Below, piece after piece: positions 10,868 to 19,689 of a stretch of DNA of 64,000 nt. How positions within the stretch are numbered: the stretch's first letter is position 1; every line of letters begins with the position of its first letter. The notes beneath the pieces are model-generated. The model worked only from the letters and a program-made list of their open reading frames with translations, was not told the DNA's origin and ran no database searches. The DNA comes from Prostheceraeus crozeri (taxonomy: Eukaryota; Platyhelminthes; Polycladida; Euryleptidae): assembly GCA_907163375.1 (NCBI GenBank), contig CAJQUW010012670.1:733001-797000 (forward strand), written 5' to 3'. Position numbers and translations under genes: made by a program.

Positions 10868-11224
10868 TTATGTCGAACAATTTCTTTGGGAATGGGTGAG
10901 ATATTCTTTCAGGAATGTTTCAAGAGTATTGAATTGTAACCGTGTCCAATAGTCTAACGGCACACACACGGCCAGTCCATACTTTGTTGACATAACCTTT
11001 AGATAATCTATCGGATGACTTGGAGTTTTTATGGTCACGGCTTCTCCATGATGAGTTATCTTTTGATTGAAAGCATTTTTACCCGATGCTATAGTAAGGG
11101 AGTTCAGTGTACCCAGTGCGAGAGCAGAGGAGTTGATGGCTTCGAGCAACTGCATGGTTAGCGCAAGGACGGAAATGATTGCCATGAGCTCAGTCGTCCG
11201 TTTTATAACCAAACCTAGCTCCAA
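10868..11224 (-). CDS. small repeated-domain protein, unit 1a
   Basis: An open frame of 118 codons. The real start is probably the internal Met at about 11190 or 11150, because a TATAAAAC box lies at 11200-11207 within the longer frame. The core GEAVTIKTPSHPIDYLKV, then GLAVCVPLDYW and NTLETFLKEYL, parallels the frame at 13309-13707 (GVRLYLQAPAVYLPKV, NLSIPTDNW, DILEDVV). With 10588-10842 it forms the first of two module copies. Function unknown; a nucleic-acid-binding role is possible but not shown. Confidence 0.5.
   Translation of the reverse strand: MELGLVIKRTTELMAIISVLALTMQLLEAINSSALALGTLNSLTIASGKNAFNQKITHHGEAVTIKTPSHPIDYLKVMSTKYGLAVCVPLDYWTRLQFNTLETFLKEYLTHSQRNCST
11200..11207 (-). promoter_or_regulatory. 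TATA box, unit 1a gene
   Basis: TATAAAAC on the minus strand inside the longest frame, pointing to a downstream start codon for the unit 1a gene. Confidence 0.45.
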
Positions 11225-11375
11225 TCACATGCGTTTCCCTTTTCACGTTTTCCCTGTCTTTGTTGCATGACAAAGAGTTATCACACGTGAACTTTTGACT
11301 GCGTGGGTGGAAACCTTCCCTCTTACAAAGTCGTTCTAGTCCTCACAAAGACTTTAGTGACACATCCCTTCTAGC

Positions 11376-11605
11376 GAACAAAGACGCATTCATTTATCTA
11401 ACAAAGAGCCCGATAGTAATGCACAAAGCGCAATGACTCATGCTGTGTCACGCCCCTTTTCTCGAACAAAGACGCATTCATTTATCTAACAAAGAGCCTG
11501 ATAGTAATGCACAAAGCGCAATGACTCATGGTGTGTCACGCCCCTTTTCTCGAACAAAGACGCATTCATTTATCTAACAAAGCGCAATGACTCATGTTGC
11601 TCTAT
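11376..11605. repeat. 88-bp tandem repeat, about 2.6 copies
   Basis: Units begin with GAACAAAGACGCATTC at 11376, 11464 and 11552, with almost no divergence. Each contains CAATGACTCATG, a TGACTCA bZIP/AP-1-like site. It lies between two minus-strand genes, upstream of unit 1a. Confidence 0.9.
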
Positions 11606-11648
11606 ACACCATTACAAAATACTCAGTAAAAAGAAATCTTTATTGCAT

Positions 11649-12095
11649 CTACACAATGTGTCGAGCATCAAACAAAGTCGTGGATGTAAACACACTCAGT
11701 TGAATCATGATATGTTTAACAACGTACGCATTTCCTTCCAACGTCTCTTCTATTCTCTCCATAATTTTCCCCATATGACGACCATAAAATTGATCACTAA
11801 GAGTAATCCATTCTGTGCAATAAGATCCAAAACGAAGTGGTTTTTGCAAATCTTTCAACTCTATATAAGCAACCAGTCTACCCTTTACATCTTGAGGTTG
11901 TAAACTCTCCATCAATCTTTTGAAGAGAGGAAGGCTTTCAGTTAGCACTACTTCCATATCATTCATCTTCATTTTAAATGTAAGTTTCCAATCTTGTAAA
12001 AATCCATCGAATCCTTGTTGATCAAGTGTCAAATGACGCATGTGGTTACTTAAGGTACGATGCGCCATCATAAACGTTGTGACTATAGATTTCAC
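11649..12095 (-). CDS. stand-alone PolB N-domain-like protein, copy 2
   Basis: A 148-residue protein with KGRLVAYIELKDL, FGSYCTEWITLSDQFYGRHM and VVKHIMIQLSVF. These match copy 3 (KGRLVAEIEFEKV, FASYSAETIHDLKDFYQRHM, RIKHIHIQLNVL) and the PolB N-domain. Copy 2 is closer to copy 3 than to copy 1 by visual identity. It is preceded by a short gap and followed by the 88-bp repeats. Function unknown. Confidence 0.6.
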   Translation of the reverse strand: MKSIVTTFMMAHRTLSNHMRHLTLDQQGFDGFLQDWKLTFKMKMNDMEVVLTESLPLFKRLMESLQPQDVKGRLVAYIELKDLQKPLRFGSYCTEWITLSDQFYGRHMGKIMERIEETLEGNAYVVKHIMIQLSVFTSTTLFDARHIV

Positions 12096-12241
12096 ATTGC
12101 CTCAATGACTTCCACTATGAATAAAACAGAAATAACAATCATGTTCCACTGTAAGTTTATTCAACACCAGACAAAATTTACAAGCACAGAATACACTTCA
12201 TAAAATGATCATCATTCATTCACAAGGAGTAAAAACATGTT

Positions 12242-12805
12242 TTACATAGACCCATGTTGTTGACCATAATATAGATACAGTTCATAAACGTCATAGAGAC
12301 TACAATGCCAGCGTGAAGAGAGTTTTGCAATGTAGGTAGCTTTATTTCTAGTATTACAATGGGATGGTGGTCTGTAAAGGTGATGTCTCTCACCGAAACA
12401 TATAGCCATGTCAAAAATCATTTCATCTCTAAACTTCTTTTGATCACAATGCATATGATAGTCTTGTCTTACACGATCTACCCAACATGGTAAATATAAA
12501 TTATCAATGTGCAACTGAAGTGTTGCTGCTTCCCGTTCAGAATCATTTCCTAATATTTTAACAATATGAAAACCTGACAGCCACCGTTTGAAATCACTTA
12601 TGAAATACGTTTCATTTACAAGTCCAATATGAATCAAAATAGAAGGATCAAGTCCATGCACATGACGTCGTGACCATTCGTCTTTGTGTGGAGGACAGTA
12701 GGCAAACCTATGATATACACTAACAACAGTTTGATCACTTTCTCTCATTGCAATAGCACTCAATTCCTGCATGGGTGTTCCCTCACTGTCTATGAAGATG
12801 ACAAC
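12242..12805 (-). CDS. DEDDh-type 3'-5' exonuclease-like protein
   Basis: The frame is open upstream of its first Met to an acceptor-like TATTGTAG, so the coding exon probably starts near 12805. This adds IFIDSEGTPMQELSAIAM, the D-x-E metal-binding motif of DnaQ/DEDDh exonucleases. A typical HVHGL segment (iHGi-like) and KILGND follow. Near the C-terminus WHCSLYDVYELYLYY resembles the H-x-x-x-x-D motif. Such enzymes remove nucleotides from 3' ends; a relative in animals is the Maelstrom domain. By inference it could act in proofreading or end processing for the PolB element. The middle Asp is not assigned with certainty. Confidence 0.65.
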   Translation of the reverse strand, partial: VVIFIDSEGTPMQELSAIAMRESDQTVVSVYHRFAYCPPHKDEWSRRHVHGLDPSILIHIGLVNETYFISDFKRWLSGFHIVKILGNDSEREAATLQLHIDNLYLPCWVDRVRQDYHMHCDQKKFRDEMIFDMAICFGERHHLYRPPSHCNTRNKATYIAKLSSRWHCSLYDVYELYLYYGQQHGSM

Positions 12806-12837
12806 CTACAATATCAAAAAGACTTCATTACAAAATA

Positions 12838-12966
12838 ATACATTGAGCAGGAACTTTACAAGGATGTCTGTCCTTTACATAACAAAAGATACATACAACA
12901 TGATTACAATGTTTTATTTGAACATAACGCGTAAGACCGCGTTTTCCACATTCACTGCATACTAAC
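12838..12966 (-). CDS. Cys/His-rich (RING-like) exon segment
   Basis: Too short for a normal gene call, but one frame reads VCSECGKRG, then HCNHVVCIFC, then HPCKVPAQC: paired Cys-x2-Cys and Cys/His spacing as in RING or related zinc-binding folds. It is preceded on the minus strand by an acceptor-like GTAATCAG and lies just upstream of the exonuclease exon. It may be a separate small exon of that gene or a remnant. Confidence 0.4.
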
Positions 12967-12978
12967 TGATTACAATAC

Positions 12979-13302
12979 TTAAGATTTCTCTTTGGTGGTA
13001 AAACCATCTTTCTTTAATGCGCGACGACGTTTAGGTTTAGTGACATGTTCTTGACACTCTTTGACACAAGAATCAATGACTTTCTCAATGTGATCAAGAC
13101 CTGTTAACTCAGGTTGATGATGAATTTGAGCAATGCGCAAATTGAGAGAAATCAAATTCCCGTCAGATTGATGAGGTCTCACATAAACAGCAGGCACCTC
13201 AATATGAAAGGAATAAAAGCCTGCACCTAGCGATGATAATTCTGTTTCAACTGACTGTTCAACTGTCACTCCTGAAGTGACTTTACAATACTTGCTTTGC
13301 AA
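12979..13302 (-). CDS. small repeated-domain protein, unit 2b
   Basis: A 107-residue protein. Residues about 25-75 carry the same core as 10588-10842 (GAGFYSFHIEVPAVYVRP, GNLISLNLRIAQIHH) followed by a helix. The C-terminus is basic (KPKRRRALKKDG), as in a nuclear localisation or nucleic-acid-binding tail. It lies a few bases downstream of 13309-13707. Function unknown. Confidence 0.5.
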   Translation of the reverse strand: MQSKYCKVTSGVTVEQSVETELSSLGAGFYSFHIEVPAVYVRPHQSDGNLISLNLRIAQIHHQPELTGLDHIEKVIDSCVKECQEHVTKPKRRRALKKDGFTTKEKS

Positions 13303-13308
13303 AATATA

Positions 13309-13707
13309 TCAGCGAGTGCCGCGATACAAAGGTTTATAATAAGAAGTTTTCTTTTCTGGCCACAACTGTAATAGTTCAGTAGGAATAAGAGCCTTTTGTC
13401 TCACAACGTCTTCTAAAATGTCAAGCTGCTGACACAACCAATTATCAGTGGGGATACTCAGGTTTTGACCGCAACGATTTACTTGCGTATCCACTTTTGG
13501 TAAGTATACCGCCGGCGCTTGAAGATAGAGTCGAACACCGTTGTAGCGCACTTGTTGTTTGTAGGTAGGATAACCGTGAATTACCTTTTCAATTTTCGGA
13601 TTCCACAGCTCGAGATGTTGAGGATTCAGTGATGCAGCAGTTGGAGTAGGATTCATGGCCATTGCAGTCTGTAACGAAAGAATACCACTAAGTACATTCA
13701 TGATCAT
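13309..13707 (-). CDS. small repeated-domain protein, unit 2a
   Basis: The likely start is the internal AMNPTPTAASLNP Met, because a branch/pyrimidine tract and TTTCGTTACAG acceptor lie just before it on the minus strand. A leader exon could come from the TATA/GTGAGT site near 14030-14154. The core YNGVRLYLQAPAVYLPKV, then NLSIPTDNW and LDILEDVVRQKAL, matches the other three repeated-domain frames. Pairing with 12979-13302 repeats the arrangement at 10588-11224. Confidence 0.55.
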   Translation of the reverse strand: MIMNVLSGILSLQTAMAMNPTPTAASLNPQHLELWNPKIEKVIHGYPTYKQQVRYNGVRLYLQAPAVYLPKVDTQVNRCGQNLSIPTDNWLCQQLDILEDVVRQKALIPTELLQLWPEKKTSYYKPLYRGTR

Positions 13708-13785
13708 CAGAGAAAAGAAAATCCTTAGCTTAGCAGTGACATATGAGGTGGCCCCTAAGAGGACCTTTTGGGGTGTTCACATGAT

Positions 13786-14028
13786 TTAAAGCTTATCACC
13801 AAAGTCTAAGTCTTCGTCATCGTCCAGTAAATTAAATGTCTTGGACTTAGGACCCGAATTGAGTTTCAATTCCCAAAAAGACTTAAAGGTAAAGCGTCTA
13901 GGTGGCGGAGGCGGTGGTGGTGGTGATGGTTCAACAAAATAAGCTTGTACAATCATCGGCCACACACTCTCCTGCGTCTCTCTTCTAAAATGTTGGTAAG
14001 GTTTAGGCCATACCGTCATGACACTCAC
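13786..14028 (-). CDS. short Pro-rich protein with acidic tail
   Basis: An 80-residue frame: an N-terminal WPKPYQHFRRETQESVWP region, a run of eight prolines, then FTFKSFWELKL and the acidic end NLLDDDEDLDFGDKL. It begins next to a GTGAGT donor-like sequence and a TATAAAAG box at 14147-14154, so it could be an exon or lie in the 5' intron of unit 2a. No family recognised. Confidence 0.35.
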   Translation of the reverse strand: MSVMTVWPKPYQHFRRETQESVWPMIVQAYFVEPSPPPPPPPPRRFTFKSFWELKLNSGPKSKTFNLLDDDEDLDFGDKL

Positions 14029-14146
14029 TTGTAAATTTGCAAACAGGATTGATCAGACAAAAATTGAGACGGAGAATGGCTTCAGCAAGTCACACACGCT
14101 TTCCAAGTCAAGAGAATGAAATGAAGAGAAAATGGGGAAACGTCTG

Positions 14147-14154
14147 CTTTTATA
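14147..14154 (-). promoter_or_regulatory. TATA box (minus-strand transcript)
   Basis: TATAAAAG on the minus strand, followed about 115 bp downstream by the donor-like CAAGTGAGTGTC, the same arrangement as the PolB leader (TATAAAAGG ... ACAAGGTGAGTGTC). Confidence 0.5.
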
Positions 14155-14254
14155 GTCTCCTGCGAATTCACATTTGACACTATGTGAGCCAATCAGAGAC
14201 CTCGGACGCGGACGACTGACTCATGAATGCTTTTCCCAAATCTTGTAGTCAAAT

Positions 14255-14746
14255 CTAGTTTAGCACATTGAGTTGAATATGAATGTGTTTTATGCGACAT
14301 AAGAGCAAGTTGGATCCATGCTCATGAAATGAATCTAGTCGAGATGCAATTTTCGCCATGTGTCGCTGATAGAAATCTTTGAGATCATGTATCGTCTCTG
14401 CAGAATAGGATGCAAAATGAAACGCTACACGTTCACCTGCATGTTCATCAGTCACTTTCTCAAATTCAATCTCTGCAACTAATCGTCCTTTCACATCTTT
14501 ATTTATCAAACAGTCCATGAGCTGTTGAAAAACGAAGTAACCTTTAGCGATAGCAAATTCTAAGTCTGCCTTTTCATGATGAAAGGAGATGATGTGGTCC
14601 CTAATCACACCACGAAGACTTTGTCGATGAAAACGTAGTGAACAAAATTCATTCGTAAACTCTACTGCTTCTGTCATCTTTCTTCCTTTCACTTTGGAGA
14701 CATAGCATGAGTGACATTCAGATGCAGAATGGCACGCTGATTCCAA
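14255..14746 (-). CDS. stand-alone PolB N-domain-like protein, copy 3
   Basis: The likely start is the Met at 14677 (MTEAVEFTNEF). Upstream codons run into satellite sequence. The alignment to the PolB N-domain is the clearest of the three. LRFHRQSLRGVIRDH pairs with LRLSKFSLERLVRDY, KGRLVAEIEFEKV with KGMFYLTARFNKV, FHFASYSAETIHDLKDFYQR with IRIASCAADLIGDVNEWIER, and IKHIHIQLNVLN with IEKVDIKINLLEN, without large gaps. It is the rightmost gene of the element. Function unknown; origin by duplication of the polymerase N-domain is inferred. Confidence 0.65.
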   Translation of the reverse strand: MESACHSASECHSCYVSKVKGRKMTEAVEFTNEFCSLRFHRQSLRGVIRDHIISFHHEKADLEFAIAKGYFVFQQLMDCLINKDVKGRLVAEIEFEKVTDEHAGERVAFHFASYSAETIHDLKDFYQRHMAKIASRLDSFHEHGSNLLLCRIKHIHIQLNVLN

Positions 14747-15800
14747 ATCTGGTCTCTGTTTTCCCGTCCGAGGCTTGTTTCACCCGCTAGAGCGATTTTC
14801 ATAAAAATACTAACTCTGTCGTTTTTCGCCAAGGTCCCAAATTTTCAATAACGTCTCACCTCTAAACGAAGGCAGATAGGAACAAGTTATGTTTTCCACT
14901 GAACTTGTCTCACTCCCAGCTTTCAAACGAGCTATTGCACGACTTTCTACGATCTCTGGAACCAAAGTTGGAAGATCGCTGCCGAGGGGGGGTCAGAACT
15001 TTTTCTCTCCGATTGAGTTGGGAAGAAGTTCGTAGACCCAAAATTGACCTAAACGTCCGAATTTGCACTCCATTTTCCCATCCGAGCACTCATTCTGCCC
15101 GAAAATGGACTTCCTCATCCCAAAACATCCAACATCCGCCTTTTCCAACTCTGACGTTTTCCTGCCATTTTCCTCCCTCAACCCAGGAAAAGTGGTCCAA
15201 ACTGAGCTTTCCACTGCATTTTTCTCATTCTTAGCTTTCAAATGAGCTATTGCACGACTTTCTACCATCTCTCACACCAAAGTTGGAAGTTTGGCAAGAG
15301 GGGGGGACGTCCTCAAAACTTTTTCTCTCCGATTTTGCTGGAAACATCCTTCCTAGCCCAACATTTCACGTAGAGTCCGAATCTGGCCTCCGTTTTCACA
15401 TCCGAGGCCTCCTTCATGACGAAAAATGGACTTTCTCATCCCAAAACCACCAAAGCCCGTTTTCAAGGATTCTACCCCTTGCTGCTCCTCCCGCCTTCCT
15501 TCCCCACCCAACATTTCACGCAGATTCCAAATCTAAACTCCACTTTCCCATCCAAACCCTCTTTCATGCCGATTTCCAAGTTTTCTCATCCCAAACACCA
15601 CCAACACCTACCCTTTCCAACTCTATCCCTCACACATCACCTTCCTTCCCATCCCTTACCCGAAAACTCCTTCCTTCCTTCCAGAGGGGGGGAGGGACCG
15701 GTTTCCTCCTCTCGGACCCATTCCTCCCAACACATCCTTGGCCATCTCCCTCACCTTCCTTCCAGAGGGGGGATGACTCAGCATTTCGCATTTTGGACTT
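14740..15800. repeat. diverged tandem satellite, about 317-bp unit
   Basis: The phrase GAGCTATTGCACGACTTTCTAC recurs 317 bp apart (near 14930 and 15246), with GAGGGGGG, AACTTTTTCTCTCCGATT and TTTCCCATCC landmarks in register. Partial, more diverged units continue to about 15800. Long plus-strand frames over it are repeat artefacts, not genes. Confidence 0.75.
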
Positions 15801-15834
15801 GCGCCTGCCACTGGGTTACTATTAATTCACACTT

Positions 15835-16680
15835 GAGAAACAAGCTAATGGTCGATTGCCATTTCTGGACTACGAAATCATTCTTACGAGCGGCAAATTC
15901 CATTCCAGACTTTTCTTTAAAGAATTACATAGTGGAGCAATACATCCATGGAATTCTCACACTCCAGTTTCTCTCAAACGTGGTATCGTCATTGGTGAAT
16001 TCAATCGTGCTGTTCGTTGCTCAACTGATGATGAACATGTTAAATACTCAGTTGATATGGCAATTAAACGATTCCAGAATAATGGATATCCTCGAAAATT
16101 TTTGCAACGTACTTACCAATGGTTCAAAAGACCCTATCAACGATGATAACAACCGCTCTTCCAACCGCATATTTATTAAATGGCCGTTTATATCCGAGGA
16201 ACACAAACGGCGAATGTCAAGCTCCGTAGGGAAATCGGGCTTACATGATATGATTCGACTCGGATTTTCTTCTGCTCCTCCACTAAAAAGAGTTTTTCAT
16301 CCTCCAAAAGACCGTTTGTCTTGTTCTCCCAATTGCAAAACATGCAAAATTTCCATTCATCCGAATACGTGAAATACTAAAAGCGTTATTTACAAAATTA
16401 GTTGTGGGCTATGCTCAAAAATTTACATCGGTCAAACTGCAAGAACAGTGGGAACCCGCATAAGTGAGCACATCAACTGCAAAAATTTGGACAGCGCTGT
16501 GTGTGACCATTTCCACGTGGAGCATCCCATAGTCAGGTCAACATTCAATGGGAGATAATTCACTCAAACGTCCATAGCTATTCTCGACGTATTTTTCTTG
16601 AGTCGCTGTACATCAACGAGATCCAGCCTGATCAATTAATGAATGGATGCACCGGGAAGAAGCTGACCATTGTCTCATGA
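15835..16680 (+). mobile_element. Penelope-like element, 3' part (RT end and GIY-YIG)
   Basis: The RT C-terminal block reads GAIHPWNSHTPVSLKRGIV, then FNRAVRCS and NNGYPRKFL. Next come LHDMIRLGFSSAPPLKRVF and KDRLSCSPNCKTCKIS, then the GIY-YIG endonuclease region (GLCSKIYIGQTARTVGTRIS-EH, LESLYINEIQPDQL). The RT catalytic half is absent (5' truncated) and the frame is interrupted several times. PLEs copy by target-primed reverse transcription and carry this GIY-YIG domain. Confidence 0.85.
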
Positions 16681-16917
16681 ACCAGGTTTCTTTCTCCAGC
16701 ATTTTTCTTAACTTCATTTTAGTATTCTTAGTCTTATTTGTAGTGGTACAGCATCAGTATACTTGGATTGTAAATAGCAGTATTATAGGGGTACATGAAT
16801 AATTTTATACGGTTGTGTATCTTATGTTTAACAGGTCTAATAGCAATTTATCTAGTATTAAATCAATATCATGCCATCCTCATGAATTGTATTCTGTTTT
16901 GTACAACAGTTTCTTCG

Positions 16918-16955
16918 ATTCCTGCGACCAAGCCGGACGGCGAAACGTCAGGAAA
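16918..16955 (+). ncRNA. degenerate hammerhead-ribozyme-like motif of the PLE
   Basis: TTCCTG-CGACCAA-GCCG-GA-CGGC-GAAA-CGTCAGGAA forms an outer stem (TTCCTG/CAGGAA) and a GCCG/CGGC stem followed by GAAAC-GTC. This resembles the minimal hammerhead ribozymes known from PLEs, although the CUGAUGA core is altered. It lies about 240 bp downstream of the PLE ORF. Confidence 0.4.
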
Positions 16956-19010
16956 ATTTGCATTTTTATTTAATATACCGTACCCGAAGAAGAAGGTATT
17001 CTTTCATATTTTCAATTATAATAGAATAGTGCTGTGACATTTAGATTTCTGCTGTCCATTGTTTCGAAAATAGTGCCATGCACATGACTGTGAATTGCAT
17101 TCGATTGTGCGGTGTCGGTGCACGGGACTGCGTGCTGTATTTCATTAAAAGCATCATTGATCCAGCACCGTGGTGTTTTCTTGATTACAGAACATCACAA
17201 GTGCATTGTGTATTTCAGTACATTGCTCATCATTCCAAAAACTATAAAAACTAACTATAAATATGCATGCAAAAACAATTCAAGTCTTCCAAAAACCCAG
17301 TATACCGGTACCGGTGCGAGATTTTCATAGATGAAGAAATCTGTACCGGTTCCGTCACTGTCCTACATCGGCCTTGATATCAATCAAAGAAATTAAAAAA
17401 TCACATCCATGTGACACCACACTTTCACAATATCTTACTCGCATAACAGGCCCTACAAAATCTCTCCTTACAAGGTGCTTCAAATGCACATTTCGTTCCT
17501 TTAGATCCGCAGTGACGCTAAATTTGTGGAATGCTGATGCACGCCTTTAGCATACAAAATCAATTAAATTGAAATTAATTAGAACGTTATCGAAAATTAG
17601 AATCCAGTACGTGCACAATTTCATTGATTTGAAATGATGATTTGCTTCTCTTGAATTAGCAGGCGCTGTGTCATTCTGCTTTCAAAAAAGAATTTTTGCC
17701 GACATTTACATATGAAGAGGCTTGAAATATAGAGTACTGAAATAATATGGTACTAAAGTAAGTCATGGTGCTGCATAGTGGCATCAAACGTGGATTATAT
17801 GCATGCATTAGCCACTTTGACTGCTGGCAAGCTGATGATTTTGTGTTGCAATGATGTGAATTCTAGGGAAACGTGGTCTGAGCTGTCCCTAATTATGCAA
17901 TAACACTTTGAAATGGAACTAGATCAGTAAAGATTTGATGTAGAGTTGTATATCTACTGGGATCAGCACCATGGCTAACAGCAGATAATCAGAAAATTGG
18001 GATTGGTGTCAAGAGCCCTGTCATTGCCCAATGACATTGGTCAAACTGGAGACATCACAATGTGAATGTCACTAGCAATAAAATGTGGAAAACATGAAAA
18101 AAACGAGATTCTGAGCTAAATGTTGAACTAACGCAATGAATATAGCTCCGCATGCGATGACTAAGATCACATTCATCATGATATCAAGATCAGAGCATCT
18201 TTCTATCTTCATGTTAGAGTTGGAACCGGCCCGCGGACCTTGATGGGAATTGAATCATCTTTTTCGAATACTTGAAATGCATATGACAGAAAAAGATTAT
18301 CTTCAAGATATTGATGATTGTTCACAACATGCAAGCTAATTACTGCATAAATAGCATAAAATAGATCCAAAAACGAGCTCTTTACCGCAGTGGGTTAACA
18401 ACATTTCGAGCAGTGTTCGTGCGTCGTGTTCATTTTTCGAGCACCTTTGCTATGGAACCTTGTAGAATGAGCAGAGTATATTTCGCTCATGAGTCTCATA
18501 TGTGGCGTTATAGCTGTCAGACTTTATTGTAACGTCTTGCGCCCTCAATATATTTATACAATTTTTACTCAGGTACGTTTGTCTTCACTCATAATATTTG
18601 CCGAATTGCGCGTCATGGACTCTGTTGAGTTCCATCGATTTCCATTCTTGCTCACAGGCAATGCTGTATTGGAAACGGAAGATTGGACGATTCATTCACT
18701 GGTCTTATCGACAGCATGCCTGGACAAGTCGATTTCATGAGCCAGAAGCTTTGTCGCTTTCTCTTCTTCGCTTTCACTAGCAGCTGTTGCATTGCCAAGC
18801 AACCAATCGGCAGCATCCACACAAGCTTTTCTCACTGATCTTTCTTCGCCAAGATAGCAAGGGTGACTAGCCAACATATGTATGAAAAGCAATCAGCACT
18901 CTGTGACAATCGCATGCAGACTAGATTTTGACTGAAGACAGATATTAAAAGTCACGAAATGACGACAAGTTCCTGTAGTGAGCCGATTTAAAAAGGATTC
19001 ATAGCTTTTA
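16956..19010. other. no gene recognised
   Basis: AT-rich sequence without a supported gene. A minus-strand frame of 66 codons at 18692-18892 (acidic, ends at a stop) could be a decayed exon but has no recognisable match. Confidence 0.4.
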
Positions 19011-19577
19011 GAAATAAAATTAAAATTTCATTCATTCATTGTTTATGTGAAAACAAGGCGATGGAGCTATAGCATTGACTTTTTTCAGATAATTTGCTCG
19101 CATCTCAGAATTCACGTACAAGTGAATTCTCCAACCAGTAATTTGCTTACCAACACCCCGAAATCCGAAAATTTCAGGAAATAGGAGAAAATATCACTAA
19201 AAGATCAAAAGTTAATGATAGCATTAATGCTAACTTCACACACAATTTACACCGAATTGATCGCCATCAAGAATAGTGTAGCATCAACAAACAGTTCATT
19301 TCCGAATTTGTTCGCATTTTTTCCAAACAAGCCCTCCTGCCCTTCAAATACAGAGAAAATGCATTTTCGGCTCGAAATCAACCGAAAATTAATGACAAAA
19401 CTAATGCTAACTTCATGAGACATCAAAATCATTTTGTTCACCCGCATAAACGACTCAGGATTGCCACTTCGGTCATTCCCGAATTTGCTCGCATGTTTTG
19501 AAATGCCTGAGGGTCCTAGAACTACTGAGAATAGCAATCTATGAATCGAAAAGATCATGCATTTATCAAAAGTTGAT
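19011..19577. repeat. left arm of about 570-bp inverted repeat 1
   Basis: Nearly identical to the reverse complement of 21222-21798. The outer end begins CTTTTAGAAATAAAATTAAA. The spacer is 1.64 kb and contains a PLE RT remnant. Frames in the two arms are mirror copies and not genes. Confidence 0.9.
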
Positions 19578-19689
19578 GAACTAAAATCATTGTGACTTTT
19601 TGGAAGTTTTGCAAGGAGTCATCAGTGAATCGGAGTGGAATCTAGATGCCACCAGTACCATGAATGAAAATTGGACCATCATAGTTGAG

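Larger units (their letters stand above)
2344..14746. mobile_element. virus-like PolB element (Polinton/adintovirus-like), fossil
   Basis: A protein-primed type B DNA polymerase gene on the plus strand is flanked by about ten small, mostly open minus-strand genes: three PolB N-domain relatives, a TBP-like protein, a DEDDh exonuclease-like protein and four ORFs sharing a small repeated domain. TATAAAA boxes and short introns suggest nuclear transcription. I could not identify a capsid protein, packaging ATPase, protease, integrase or terminal inverted repeats, so assignment to Polintons proper is open and the edges are approximate. The left edge may lie beyond 609 or beyond the window; the right edge lies near a satellite at 14,740. 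Most frames are open, so the copy is not very old. It looks broken, with about one visible break in the polymerase. Confidence 0.65.

Noticed and set aside
15250-15825. Plus-strand ORFs rich in Ser, Pro and Phe
   Set aside because: They lie on the 317-bp satellite and follow its repeat period.
18692-18892. Minus-strand acidic 66-residue frame
   Set aside because: Could be a decayed exon, but no splice context or match supports it.
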